This document shows positions 10,889 to 22,411 of a stretch of 64,000 bases of DNA, one piece after another; positions within the stretch are counted from its first letter, which is position 1; every line of letters starts with the position of its first letter. Source of the stretch: Apiosordaria backusii. Taxonomy: Eukaryota > Ascomycota > Sordariomycetes > Sordariales > Lasiosphaeriaceae. Under the pieces are notes generated by a model, which was given only the letters and a program-made list of their open reading frames with translations, ran no database searches and was not told where the DNA came from. The stretch lies in the NCBI GenBank assembly GCA_030549205.1, contig JAUKTV010000006.1:1-64000 (forward strand), written 5' to 3'. The position numbers were made by a program, and so were the translations under genes.

Positions 10889-13800
10889 TATATTTTACTA
10901 TTCAATTAAGTATATCTAACTATAAATTAAACGATCCTATCCCTTATAAAGACGCTCCCTACTTTAGCTACGCCGCCTCCTTCCTTAGCAGTAAAAACTC
11001 TAACGACTGTATTATTAAATATAGCTTAATAAGTTTACACTACTATTATTATACTATAAGGTACAGCTACATTCTCCTACCGCCCCTACTTACCGAACTT
11101 TTCGATAAACTTAAAAAATACCTTATCTATAAGGTAGATACTACTAAATAACGTTATATATATTCCTACGACTATATTTATATATTTAAAAATATAGCTA
11201 ATAGATTAATAGGACAAAAGAAGCTTATAAAAGATAATACGCTATTTATTAATTCCTATTTAAAAACTTATTAAGTAAAAGGGTACTATAGAAGCTTAAA
11301 AAAAGATACTTACAATTTATACTTAAACTAAAGTAAAGAGAAGTTCTTCCCTTTTTATTAAAAGTTCTTTAACATAACCCTTTACTTATTAAAAGTAGAG
11401 GACTTTTTAAACGCTCCTACTTACTTTACTTATAAAGCTTAAAAATATCGGTACCTTTATAATAAACCGCTTTGGCTAGATTCTAATTAAGCACTTTATA
11501 TTACACTCTTTAAAGTAAAAGGAAAAGTAAAAAGAGGAAGAAGATAATAAAGAAGAAAGTTCTTTAAAGGAAAAAGAGAAGGAGTAAATATACTTTTTAA
11601 AGTTATCTAAAAAACCTATATAGAGAGGTATAACCTTAACATTAAATTTATTGTTTTTATTTTTCTTTTATTTTATTTTACTAAAAGTTCCTAAGCTTTT
11701 TAATTTATACTCTACATTAGGGCCTTACCCTCTAAATTAAGAAGATGTTTTTACTACTGCTTTTTTAAATTACTAAATTTATAAATAAATATCCTTATAA
11801 TTTAAAAACTTCCGGAAGTACTTAAACTTTTGCTAAGTAAGTTACTTAATAAAACTGTTTATTAGCATTTCTCTTATTAATAAATAAGAAACTTTAAATG
11901 ACCTTTTTTAATACTTTTAATAAACCTAAGTATTGTAAATATCGATATAATAAAGCTTAATAGTAATCCGATTACTATTATTAATAATAAGCCGAATAGT
12001 TTACTAGTTATTATAGTAAATATAGTAAGCTCTTTTAAAGTTAAACTAAATATTTTTAAAAAACTGTTTAAAAGTAATTATTTTATAAGTAATCGATAAT
12101 AAAGTAAGGAGCTTTACTTTAATTAATAAAGTAATTATATTATTTTAATAAATAGCTTTTTATAAAATTAAGCCTTTAAATAATATTATTAAATATCCTT
12201 AAAAAGAATACCGTATTTCTGGATTATTAATAAAAGAAGTATTTATAATAATAAAAAGCACTTATACTACCTTCTCCTCCCTATATTCTATAGTATAAAA
12301 GTATATAGAATAGAGGTATCGAATAGTTTACTGTATTTCCTTAAAATACTTTAAGCTAAAATTAATAAGAAATTATAAAAGTATAAAAACTATATAAACA
12401 ACGTTAGCTTAAATTATAATTACTATATATAAAATAAAGCCTATAAGCTTTTAATATAGTTTAACGTTTCTTTTATTAACTATTTCGGTAAACTTAGTAA
12501 GCTCTTTAAAGCCTAATAGCATTAGTAGTATAATCGAAGTATCTATAAGGCCGTATTTCTTTGTAATTTTCTCAATATACTGATTATAGTAAAACTAAAG
12601 TTTCCTACTTTCTCTATCCTTTATTACCTTTACTTTTAAAAACTAACTAACATCTCCCTACTTATATAAAGTATATACTTTCTTTAAACCTTTAATTATC
12701 CGCTTTCCTTTTACTTAGTAATTTTTATAAAAGAGTATTAAAATATTATTAATATAGAAAATAACTATAATCTATTTAGTTAGATCTATAAAAAGGTAAG
12801 GCTTTTTAAAAATAAGGCTTAAACTTAATTTATTTAATATAAAAGAAAACTTCTGATACTAAAGTAATGGTAAATCCTTTAAACCGTAAAGTACGTTTTT
12901 AAACTTAAGAATTAAATCTTTATTAATATTAAAGCCTTTAAGAAGCTTATAGAATATTACTTTTTACCTTAATTTTAATATATTAAGAAAAGCCTACACT
13001 ATATTAAACTATTTATACTTTAAATTAAAACAAGTAGTTAAAGTTATAATTATTTTAAAGGTATAAGTAGCTAATATTATAGTATAGGTTAAACTAATAT
13101 AGTTAAAGTTTTAAAGATCTCTATAAATAACTACTTAAACTTTACACTTCTTAAATTAGCCGTTTTTATCGAATTTATATAAAAATACCTATTTTAAGAA
13201 TAAAGGCTAAAAGTATACCTTATTTCTTTATAAAGTTCTCTAAATCTTCCAGTTTACTATACTCTTATACTTAAATTTAGCTATTTATTTAAATTAAATA
13301 CTAAAAGGATATTTCTTAAACTCTTTTTAACTTTAAGGAACTAGTTTAAAAAGTTAATCTTAATAAATATACTTCCTAAATATTATTTCTATTTTTTAAT
13401 TAACGTTCTATTATATTACTATTAAAAGAACCGAATGAAAAGTATAAAATTGTTATTAATAGTTAGGTATTGTATAATAATTAAAAGTATATATATTTAT
13501 AAAAACTTTTTAAAATTATTAAGAATAAGCTTTTAAATTAAATACTATAAAATTTAACATCCTATATTTTACTTTTATTTCTATTCTTTTTTTTACTTAC
13601 TATTTTCTTACTTACCTCCTTATTATTATTACTTTAAACGTTTTTTTTATTATCTTAAATACTTCTTTTTCCTTTATAGTTTATAAAATTAAGTTTATAC
13701 TTTAAATTACTAATAGATTATACTTAAAGTACTTTAACTATTTACTAGCCTATACTTTTAAACTAGTAGCTTCTACTTTAAAAGTAACTTTATTTTTATC

Positions 13801-16800
13801 CCCTATTTATTAAAAGAGGTCTTTATTAAATGTAATTTCCAAGTTAAGCGGCTTTTCTGGATTATATACTTTAATAGCTAATCCTATACTCTTATAATTA
13901 AAACTAGTACTTAAATGGTTATCTGAAAAATCTTCTAGTACTTCTAAAAGCTCTATAGAAGTATTGTTATATTCTATAAAAGGCTAATCTAGTATTGGTA
14001 TTAATTTAAAGGTAAATAAGGGATTTTATTTACTATTAACTAACTTCGAAAGCCCTTAAATTACTATAATTAATTAAAAATCCTTATTCTACTACTTAAT
14101 AGAACTAAGCAGCTTCTCCTTTCTTAAATCCTAATCAGTAACTAAAGAAAGCTTATCTCCTAAGCTTTCGACGCTATTAATAGTAAGTCTTAATAAAGCT
14201 TTCCTTATTATTAAAGAAGCTTTTATAATGTCTTTAAAAATAAGTAATTTAATAAAGTTAGGATTTAAAGAGCGTATAAATTTAAAAACTTCCTTTATAA
14301 TAATTAATAGAAGTGCCTCCTTTTTCTTAACCTTTGCATTAAAGAATATAGTTTTATTAAAAACAATATTATAGATAGTAAAGACTTTTCTAAAAGTAAA
14401 AATCTAAATTTGATAGATATTTATAGCTCTATAGTTTATTAAATATTTAATATATACTTTTAGAAGCTTTTTAAAAGCTTTATAGTATAGGTTCTTTTTA
14501 TAATCCTTATTTAAAGGATATATACGGTAATTATATATGTAAATGCTACTTTAATTAGGTCTAAAGTTTTATATAAGCTTTAAAGTAAATAAAGGCTCTT
14601 ATTACTTTATTATCTATTAAAATTATAAATAGAGTAGTTTAGTAGAAGTATAGAAACTATACCTTTTACTTAAAGATCTTATAAAAAGGTAAGTAATTGC
14701 TTATTTTAATATAGTGATAAATTTTCCAGCTTGATTCTATTGTCTATAGCCTAAATCTAAAAACCAGATTCCCTATAAAATAAAAATACGTTAGGTTTAT
14801 TATTAAAGCGCATTATATATATAAAAACACTAAATTGTCTTTTAATCCAGTTAATAAAGTTCGTTAAAGTATTAAATACTTTAATATAGGTTTTATAAGT
14901 AAGTAAGAATATCTATAGATTACCGCTATATTTATTAACTATAATAAAAGCCCACCAAAAGCTATTATAAGCTTTTTTAAATTTAAATAGGTCCTAGGTA
15001 ATATATTAAAATAAATAAGAGGAGTGGTTTAGTTAGGTTTTTTTTAAAATAACCTATATAGTATATATTTAAAAGCAGTGCTTATATTAAATCCTCTATA
15101 TCCTATTAATTTTAACGTTTTAAGCCTTCTTTATTAAATAGCTTAGAGCCTTAGCTTTAAAATGTTTAGCTTATATATATTAAAGTACTTTAGAGCTTTT
15201 TTAAGGTTTTGGAGGATTTAATAATAGACGATAGAGATGCTTTTTAAAAGTATTAGAAATAGTATTGGAGATTAACGGTTAATAAATAGCTTTTAATAAA
15301 CTTAAAGAAGCGTTATATATAGAATAAGGCAAGTAGTAAGAAGAAAGAGGAGTAAATTTAAAGAAGACTAAATTTTTATAAACCTTTAGCTTTTTAACTT
15401 TAATAAAGTTAAATATTTCTATTCTATAATATAAAGCTTTATTTAAGTTACAGTACTATACCCTATATGCTTTTAAGCGCTATTTAGAAATAATATTAGT
15501 ATAAAAACCTTTAATAACGAAAACTTCCTTTAAAATAAGATCAATTAGCCTGCTCTTGCTTATTAATATATCCTTAAATATATATTTTTTATACCTATAA
15601 ATAGAGAAAGTAGCGGTGCCGGCTTCTATATACCGTTTCTTAAAGCAGGACTTATAGGTATTAGGTACTAGCTGCTCTTTAGAATTAACGATGTATATAT
15701 TAAAGTAGTTATTATAAATGGTAAAAGTAGAGAGTAGGTATTAATTAAAAGTAATATTAATAGTAAAAGAGAAATCGATTACTTTATTAGTAATATTATA
15801 GAGGTTTTAAAAAGAAAGGGAATTAATAGTAATAGTTATTAAAGCTTTAGAAAGTTTAGGAGCCGATAAAGAAGAAGGGGAAGGAAAAGAAGAGCTTTTT
15901 AAAATCTACTATTTAACGGTATTATTTTACCGGAGCTGCTTTTACTTTAAGTAAGTAAGTAAATAATTTATAATATCTTTATAAGTATTTATAAGAATAT
16001 AAGGCGTTTTAATTGCTTTAAAAGCTTTACTGGTAAAAGTAAACTTTAGGTAAAAGTACTTTTTAAGTATTTAAAAATGGAAACGTAGGCTATATTTTTT
16101 ATTAGAAGGTTTATATAGATAGTTACGGTCCTTTCTAAAGTTCTTTGAAGTACCGAAATGGTATAAGTTACCTTAATTAAAAGTATTACTATTAATAGTA
16201 AAAGAATAGGTACCTTTAGACCTTATTTAAAAGCTTTTATTAGTAATATAGTTATAGAAGAATTGGCTGATTTACCGAAAAGAAAAAGTAAGTAAGCTTA
16301 TTATTTTTTACTTTATAATTTAAAAGCGGCGATTTTAAGCTTATTTTAAAGTAAAATAAGCTTATATTGTATTTAAGAAGGTATAGATTATAAGGTTTTT
16401 TAAAACCTCTAGAAGGTTATATATTTTTATTTAATTAAAAGTATCAGATTATTTAAAGTATTATTGGCTGGGATTATTATCTCTTTAATATACTTTAAAA
16501 AGCATTATAGTATATTGTTTTTAAAGTTTAATTTAAAAATAGGTTAGTATTAGAGTTAGTATATATTATAGATAGTAAATGTAATATTATAAAACTAATT
16601 TAGTTAGTCCTGAATAGAAAGGTTTTATAAAAAAGGAAGTTAATATTAAAATATTAAAAGTTTTATCGGCGCTTTTATCGGTACTCTTCTTTACTCCTTT
16701 ACTGCTCTTCTATTTTAATTGATCTTTAAGATTAGTAGAACCTTTAAAAATCGTTATAAAAAAGATACTTTTAGTAAGGTCGATAAATAGAGCATTAAGT

Positions 16801-17187
16801 AGAAAGGTTATAAATAGGCTTATCTAAATAAATAAAGTATATAAAAACCTAAGTTTCCTATTAACGTAGAAATCGAACTATTTAATAAATTTAATATAGT
16901 TTTTATAGGTTAATTAAGTATTAGAATCTCTATTAGAAAGTGTAGGATTAAAGATAATATTAAGTTAATTAAGGTTAATAAGCTTCTAAATATTAAAGAA
17001 TATAGCCTAGAACTTAAAAAGAGTATACTAGTAATACCACTTTTTAATAGAGGTAAGTATTAGCTTAGTAGTGGTAGTTTTAGTAGATATAATTGTCGAT
17101 TAGTAAAGAGATAGTAGGCTTTAAAGAATAAATAAAGAGATTAAATTAATATAATTAGGCTTAGTTGGAAAACATTAAGTTTATAAT
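10889..17187 (-). pseudogene. Remnant gag-pol region of the copia element (RIP-destroyed)
   Basis: About 6.3 kb of very AT-rich DNA with no usable long frame. Read on the minus strand from right to left, the first part (about 17.1-15.2 kb) should be gag/protease but is unrecognisable. Integrase core motifs lie near 14.75-15.05 kb and reverse transcriptase motifs near 12.6-13.3 kb. An RNase H should follow but I could not identify it. A plus-strand frame at about 10889-11151 is open by chance or as relict sequence and matches nothing I know. The gene is dead: catalytic Asp codons are changed to Asn and Trp/Gln codons to stops. Confidence 0.8.
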
Positions 17188-17392
17188 TGTTAAATGTTAG
17201 AACTTAGATAGTTAATTTAAAGTATGTAATTGAATTTGTAATATTGTCTAACAAAAGAAAAGGTCTAAAAAGAAGCGTATAATGAGATATTTATCCAGGA
17301 GGAGCTTGTAATCCAAATGCCAAGCTTACTAGAGCCCTGTTTCCACCTTGACTAAGCACAACCCTTAAATCCTACCCTATTCTCACTCCACA
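17188..17392 (-). repeat. LTR (5' LTR of the minus-strand element)
   Basis: 205 bp, partner of 8345-8549. Read on the minus strand it begins TGTGGAGTGAG and ends in ACA. It is slightly less C-to-T-mutated than the left copy in several stretches. Confidence 0.88.
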
Positions 17393-17754
17393 TTACACCT
17401 GTAGTCAGAAACCTAAGGTACCTACTATATTGCAGACTAAGTACTAACTAACAGTGCGGATGCTAAATACTTCTTAGAAGAGTTGAGCCTGCCTTGGTTT
17501 GCTCCAGCCTTGTAAGTCGATCGCGGTTTGTTAGTTCGAAACGAATCTCTAGGTCCTTTTGTAACGCAACAGGATAGTACAACAGGACAACCAGAAATTC
17601 TTTTTATCGGGCGTTTTGAACTAGTTACATCTAAGGTGACGGAAAATACTGGATCTTTTTTAACAACGCAACTCCTCTTCTAGTCGTGTCAAGAAACACA
17701 GGTAGGTTTCTCCTTTGAGAATCCGTCCCCTAGATAGATAGGCCATCAGATTCT

Positions 17755-19851
17755 TCACGCGTCATCCTTCTCCAAGGTACATGTAACACCCGTCAATGGC
17801 CAACTCTTCCACTGGTCATACCAGTCCTCACTCTTTAAATTAATATCCGGCCACAGTCTCTTGAAATGCTCTAGAAAATCGTTGGTCGAAGGCATCATCC
17901 ACGGTTGAGTTTCCGGTCGCCATTTCCACTTCTCTGCCCCCACTTTAACGATTCTCACTTCCCTCCTTGGATTGACCGTATCAATAATCCACTCCCTCGC
18001 TAGGGCCCTCAGAAACCGGGTTATGTTTGGTTTGTAATCCCACCTCCCCCGCCACTCGCGTGGCAAGTCGGGTGGCATCTTGAAATCTCCGCCCCCCTCT
18101 GCTCTGACCATCATCGTCTCCAAACCTGGCAAGGCAACCGCCTCAAAGATCTGGCGCGCAAGCTTGTCATCCACAGCGCTGTTGGCCATGACATCCATGA
18201 TGTGCCGGTTGGTATATCCCCAGGGCTGTACCCACTTGTCCTCAAACGACACCCCTTCACGAGTGAGCTCCCTCATAGGAGCGGAGGCGTCTAGGTTCAG
18301 CGCCAGCCGCTTTAGTCGTGGGAAGCTGGCGCCGATGGCCTTGTACCGCGCAGCTTCGTCCGCGTCGCCTTTCGACCGGCGAATCGGTATCGAGAGGATT
18401 TCAACGTGGGGGTAGAATGCGCCTAGGCGCGCAATCTCGGATGGAGAAATGACAGATGACCTCGAGTAGGGTGACAAGGTGTCTACGCGATGGTCGAGCC
18501 AGAGTGTTACGAGAGTTTTGACGCAAGCTGGGCTGAGGTCGTCCCCGTTGGTGGTAGTGCTGGTTAGATCCGGCGCGAGGGGGCCTATCGACCAGTCCCA
18601 TCCCATGACCCGCAGGCTCTCTAGGCGCGGCAGCCTTGCGAGAAAGCGGTTCACCTTGTTCAAGTATCCCATGCTTGGGTTCCTCGTGGAAAGAAAGCTT
18701 AGGGTCGTCAAGTCCGGAAACCGCAGTGATAATAATGTGTCGAGACCGCATTCGGTGACGGGCGCGGTAAGCTCAAGCGCCTGAAGGCCGCTCAGCTCGG
18801 CAAGTTCAGTCCAGCGCTGAACCTGGAAGCCCGTGATTTGGTGAAATCCATAGCGACAGCCTAGTCCGAGGTATTCGAGGGCAACCGGCTGCTGCTTTCT
18901 GCTCCTTGCTCCTACCTCTCCGGGAAGCCAGCCGGAAGGATAGGGGCGGGGTGGAAGTGGGGATGTACCCTCAGAAGTAAGCTCCAGCCGCACTTCGCGT
19001 AAGTTGGGTGCGAGGCCCTCGGTCCTCACAATTTGCTCAAGCGTATCTAGCTGACGTCCTATAGAGGTGCGGTCGTCCTCCTGTTGAGGCGCTACCCTGC
19101 CATCACAGTCTGCGAGCCAGATAGCGTGAAGGCAAGGCGATGTGATAAGGTCTAGCTCGTGAGAGTCACCAGTGATAGTTTTAGGGGGAGGGAGGCCCCG
19201 TTCTCCAAGCATTCGCAGGTTGAAGCTGCGTAGGTGCAGCCGGGTGGTGTGATTGCATGTCTTGGTGTGGAGGGCCTGTAGCAAACAAGGCGGAAACTGG
19301 GTCGGCCACTCATAGATGAGATCGGCCAGCGCTGGCAATAGCCGTATCAAGTCAGCCAGGGGCGCCCATTTCGCATCCTCGTCGTACGCTGCATGCACGG
19401 GTGTTCTGACGGCAAAGCCGCGGCAGGCAGAGTCGGAGTGATTTGGGATACCACGTAGCCTTTGGTGGTGAAGGTCCCAGTTGAGAGGGGCGGGGCTAAG
19501 CTGCCATCTGTCGAAGTTGGAGAGCTCAGCGTCTTCCTCGTCATTCGCGTTGCCGTCCTTGCTCCACTTGTTACCATGCTCGAAGCCCCCAGAAACCAGT
19601 ACAAGGCGGCGAACATGGTGAAATGCGCCATCGCGCTGAAGGAGTCTGGTGCATTCGCGGACATGAGCTTGCAGCTTAGATGGAGTGGTGATCTTGAAGG
19701 TGATTGTTCGAAACAAGAGACAACTAGCGATTGCGTAGCAGTACTTGCTTGCTAATGCAAAGCATCGGAGACTTGGTTCATGGGCATGGCTGAGAAGCTC
19801 GCAGATGTGCAGCAGGATCTCGAGTGGGAACTTGACTAAGTTCAGTGCCAT
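17755..19851 (-). CDS. F-box-like protein with leucine-rich body
   Basis: A single exon of 698 aa if translation starts at MALNLVKFPLEILLHICELL. A longer in-frame start exists at 20010 (751 aa), but the added 53 residues look non-conserved and the F-box would then not be near the N-terminus. The motif FPLEILLHICELL then SLRCFALASKYCYAIAS is the helix pattern of fungal F-box domains, which recruit targets to SCF ubiquitin ligases through Skp1. The remainder has scattered leucine-rich segments (LEYLGLGCRYG, LQALELTAPV, LESLRVMGWDW), reminiscent of the irregular LRR bodies in this large family. The target is unknown. Confidence 0.72.
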   Translation of the reverse strand: MALNLVKFPLEILLHICELLSHAHEPSLRCFALASKYCYAIASCLLFRTITFKITTPSKLQAHVRECTRLLQRDGAFHHVRRLVLVSGGFEHGNKWSKDGNANDEEDAELSNFDRWQLSPAPLNWDLHHQRLRGIPNHSDSACRGFAVRTPVHAAYDEDAKWAPLADLIRLLPALADLIYEWPTQFPPCLLQALHTKTCNHTTRLHLRSFNLRMLGERGLPPPKTITGDSHELDLITSPCLHAIWLADCDGRVAPQQEDDRTSIGRQLDTLEQIVRTEGLAPNLREVRLELTSEGTSPLPPRPYPSGWLPGEVGARSRKQQPVALEYLGLGCRYGFHQITGFQVQRWTELAELSGLQALELTAPVTECGLDTLLSLRFPDLTTLSFLSTRNPSMGYLNKVNRFLARLPRLESLRVMGWDWSIGPLAPDLTSTTTNGDDLSPACVKTLVTLWLDHRVDTLSPYSRSSVISPSEIARLGAFYPHVEILSIPIRRSKGDADEAARYKAIGASFPRLKRLALNLDASAPMRELTREGVSFEDKWVQPWGYTNRHIMDVMANSAVDDKLARQIFEAVALPGLETMMVRAEGGGDFKMPPDLPREWRGRWDYKPNITRFLRALAREWIIDTVNPRREVRIVKVGAEKWKWRPETQPWMMPSTNDFLEHFKRLWPDINLKSEDWYDQWKSWPLTGVTCTLEKDDA

Positions 19852-20266
19852 GTCTGGCGGTGAGGACGGGCCGGGTGAGGTCTGAGGTTGGGTACGAGGA
19901 ATAACACACCCAGGGAGGGCAACAGCAAGGGTACTTATATTTTCGGCAGTGGCGGAGTGGTCCCACTGGCTGGTGTCTTTCGGGCGCCAAGCCCCGCCCC
20001 CGAGACGCATGGGTATGGCACCTGCCTGGCACCTGCAGGAACCGGCCCACCTGCTCTATCTACCTGGTAAGGTAAGGTATGTATGTACAAGCATTTGAAC
20101 GTTACATCAAGAACTCAATGTGACACACCACCTGTCGGCCGGGGGTAGGTACCCTCAAGATCACCTTTCCTGTACATCCAATGCTCGACAAAGAGGCGCC
20201 AGTAACTCCCCTCGCTTTCTCCATCATATCTGTAGGGGGTTGAAGACAATTTGTCAGTCATCGCGT

Positions 20267-21496
20267 TCATCCTGGAGGTTTGTAGATGAAAGGGAAGTCG
20301 TACTGGAACAAGACACAGCCCCGAGCGTTGTTTGGCACCAGGTGTGCGTCGGGGCCGAAATAGTGGTACGTTAGAAGGCCGTCAGGGAAAGTGACCGATG
20401 GGCTGTAATTAAGCCGAAAGTAAGGGATCACTTCGATCTTGGGGCGACCGATCATTTGCTCAATGGCGGCCATGATCTCCAAGACCCTTTTCTTATACAA
20501 CCAAGTGTCCTCCCCCAGGCCCCCACCCTCAACGCTTGCCCAATCAGCGCGCAAAGGCGTATAGATGATGACGCGGGTTTGGTCAGTCGGCTCGTTGTAC
20601 CATTTGGGCGTCAGGTAGTCGCCCATGCCATCCATATCCTCGTCGTGGGTAATGGAGTAGATCACCTTTTGCCTGCAATGACTCGTCAGCCAGCGCGTCT
20701 TTAAGTTACGTCCCGTCTGCGAGACACTGGTGTCCAAGATACCTGAAAGTCTCATGGCCCTCGGTGTCGGGGTCCATCGTCCCCTCCCAGAAATGGGCCA
20801 TCCACACAGCTCTGTTACTGACGATGATGACGACGGTGCAGCCGTGCACGTGGTTGGTGCCTATCTGGAAGGCCTTTTTATCCGCAGCGGGCATTACTCT
20901 TTGCGCGGCAACCGTCACCTCCCCGGCAAACTCGTTGATAAGCCTGTCGTAGGCGCCCAGTTGTTGAAACTGCGTGTCCGTTACGGAGTAGCCCAGGTTG
21001 TTCCACACATATCTGTCAATTTCTTGAGCCGTCCAGACCTCCTCGTCCTTGGTGAAGACCCGCTTGCGGAGACTGGAGGTCACATTACCTTCAGTACGGG
21101 CCTCGATTTCCGGGTAGCGTAGTCCGCGGCCCTTGAGAGGACATGAACCCGCACCGCAAGTTGCAAACGTGCAACGATACATGCAATCGAGACCCATCGG
21201 GCTGCCTTCTCCCATGCTCGCATCCTGACGGGCCGAGAGGAGTGTCTTGCTATGGTTGCCGGCAGGCCCATCGTATTTGTCTCTGTATTATTTGGAATTA
21301 GCACATGTAGCTACGACATGCTCCTAGCAGAGGCCTGGACATAAAGCCGGCCAGGAAGTGCTTACATTGTAGCTGGGTTGATGTCTGCAACGCGTGGATA
21401 GACGAGAGCCCAGGTGGCGGGAGCAAGCTGGAGCAACAACACTACGGCTTTCCTCTTCCAGCCCCTGAAAGGGGTCGACAGAGAATCCATCTTCAT
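20267..21496 (-). CDS. Secreted protein of unknown function, neighbour of GH71
   Basis: Three exons on the minus strand (21496-21366, 21282-20743, 20672-20267) encode 358 aa. The N-terminus has a charged start and hydrophobic stretch KAVVLLLQLAPATWA, a likely signal peptide, followed by a Cys-containing segment CMYRCTFATCGAGSC. Other notable stretches are EEVWTAQEIDRYVWNN, VVIIVSNRAVWMAHFWEG and DMDGMGDYLTPKWYN. I do not recognise a named family. It is transcribed divergently from the GH71 gene with about 0.9 kb between starts, so joint regulation or a joint extracellular role is possible but unproven. A more upstream Met at 21556 is in frame but would precede a repetitive RNIRNIRN stretch and bury the signal peptide. 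Confidence 0.75.
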
Positions 21497-22411
21497 GGTC
21501 GACAAGTTGCGGATGTTGCGGATGTTGCGGATGTTGGGGATGCGGGTGCCTAACACATCACCTCAGCCAACAGAAGCAGGAATTATCTCTGCCATAAAGT
21601 ACCTGAGGACGACTCGAAGCTGCTGGCTTCCATCCTGCAGCATTGCCAGCCTCCCTCGTTCCGTCTTGATTGCCCATGTCTCCCCCCCGAACTATCGACT
21701 TGCGCTGCTACCTTAATTAGCCATCGTGAAAATTCTGTCGCCGAAGTGACTCCATTCAACAAAACTGTGCCGCCACCAACCCGCAAAAACACACAGTTGA
21801 TCACACAGCTGCACGGTCAAGACAAATTGGTGGAGCAAAGACAAGGTTTGAATAGCCTCGGCTGGCAGGTAAAAGTGGTCTCCAGTTCCTTGTAAAGTAG
21901 CAGTGAGCACGAAGGATCCGTGTTGTTTTTGCTCCTCACGCCGAGGCCTTACTCGAAGAGACAGCACACGCTTCCGATACCGTGCAGTTTGTCATTGCGC
22001 ACGGTAGCGTTCGCAATGTTTGTATGACAAAAAGGTGGCCCCACAACGTACGGATTGTCCAAATGCACGGTACCGGAAGTATGTTCCTTACTCGAAATGA
22101 AGCCATTTTCGTCGCTTGAATCCAAATGCCACAACTTCGTATTCCCCCTTGTACCTGGCTAGATAGCGCTCAGTCGATGGATTGATGGCCCGAAGTTCCT
22201 GAAGTTCCTGCATGACCAACAACAATGGAACGCTGCATTCTTTGCACCTCCCAGAAACCATCGCCGTCTCCACCAGCATCACTCGGTGACCTGCGGCAGG
22301 AACACGCGCGTTGACAAGATATCAGCCTAAGAAACCCTCAGGCAGCATGAAATTGAAATGGAATCTCCCTTATCCTCTTCACCCACCAGACACTGAGAGG
22401 TCGTCGATGCC
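21497..22411. promoter_or_regulatory. Divergent promoter region between secreted protein and GH71
   Basis: 915 bp between two outward-facing start codons. No repeat or unambiguous TATA box stands out. It is the candidate shared control region of both genes. Confidence 0.4.

Larger units (their letters stand above)
8345..17392 (-). mobile_element. Ty1/copia-type LTR retrotransposon, RIP-inactivated, with a nested DNA transposon
   Basis: Two direct repeats of 205 bp (8345-8549, 17188-17392) with TG...CA-type ends bound the element, flanked by a near-identical 5-bp target duplication. Excluding the nested transposon it is about 7.2 kb. The interior is extremely AT-rich, with stops in every long frame. 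Translation of the minus strand still shows the copia order. An integrase core comes first (AYNSFWWAFIIV.KYSG near 14925-14975, MRFNNKP near 14793-14813). Reverse transcriptase follows (YGLKDLPLL at 12858-12889, FYINNIL at about 12751-12771). Integrase preceding RT separates copia from gypsy. The RT box expected to read YVDD is YINN, so both catalytic Asp are lost by G-to-A changes. A purine-rich AAGGGGGCG on the minus strand abuts the 3' LTR, as a polypurine tract would. No primer-binding site was identified. Confidence 0.88.

Noticed and set aside
10889..11151. Open frame in AT-rich DNA reaching into the transposon TIR
   Set aside because: Lies within the dead copia element, matches nothing and probably reflects CpA depletion by RIP.
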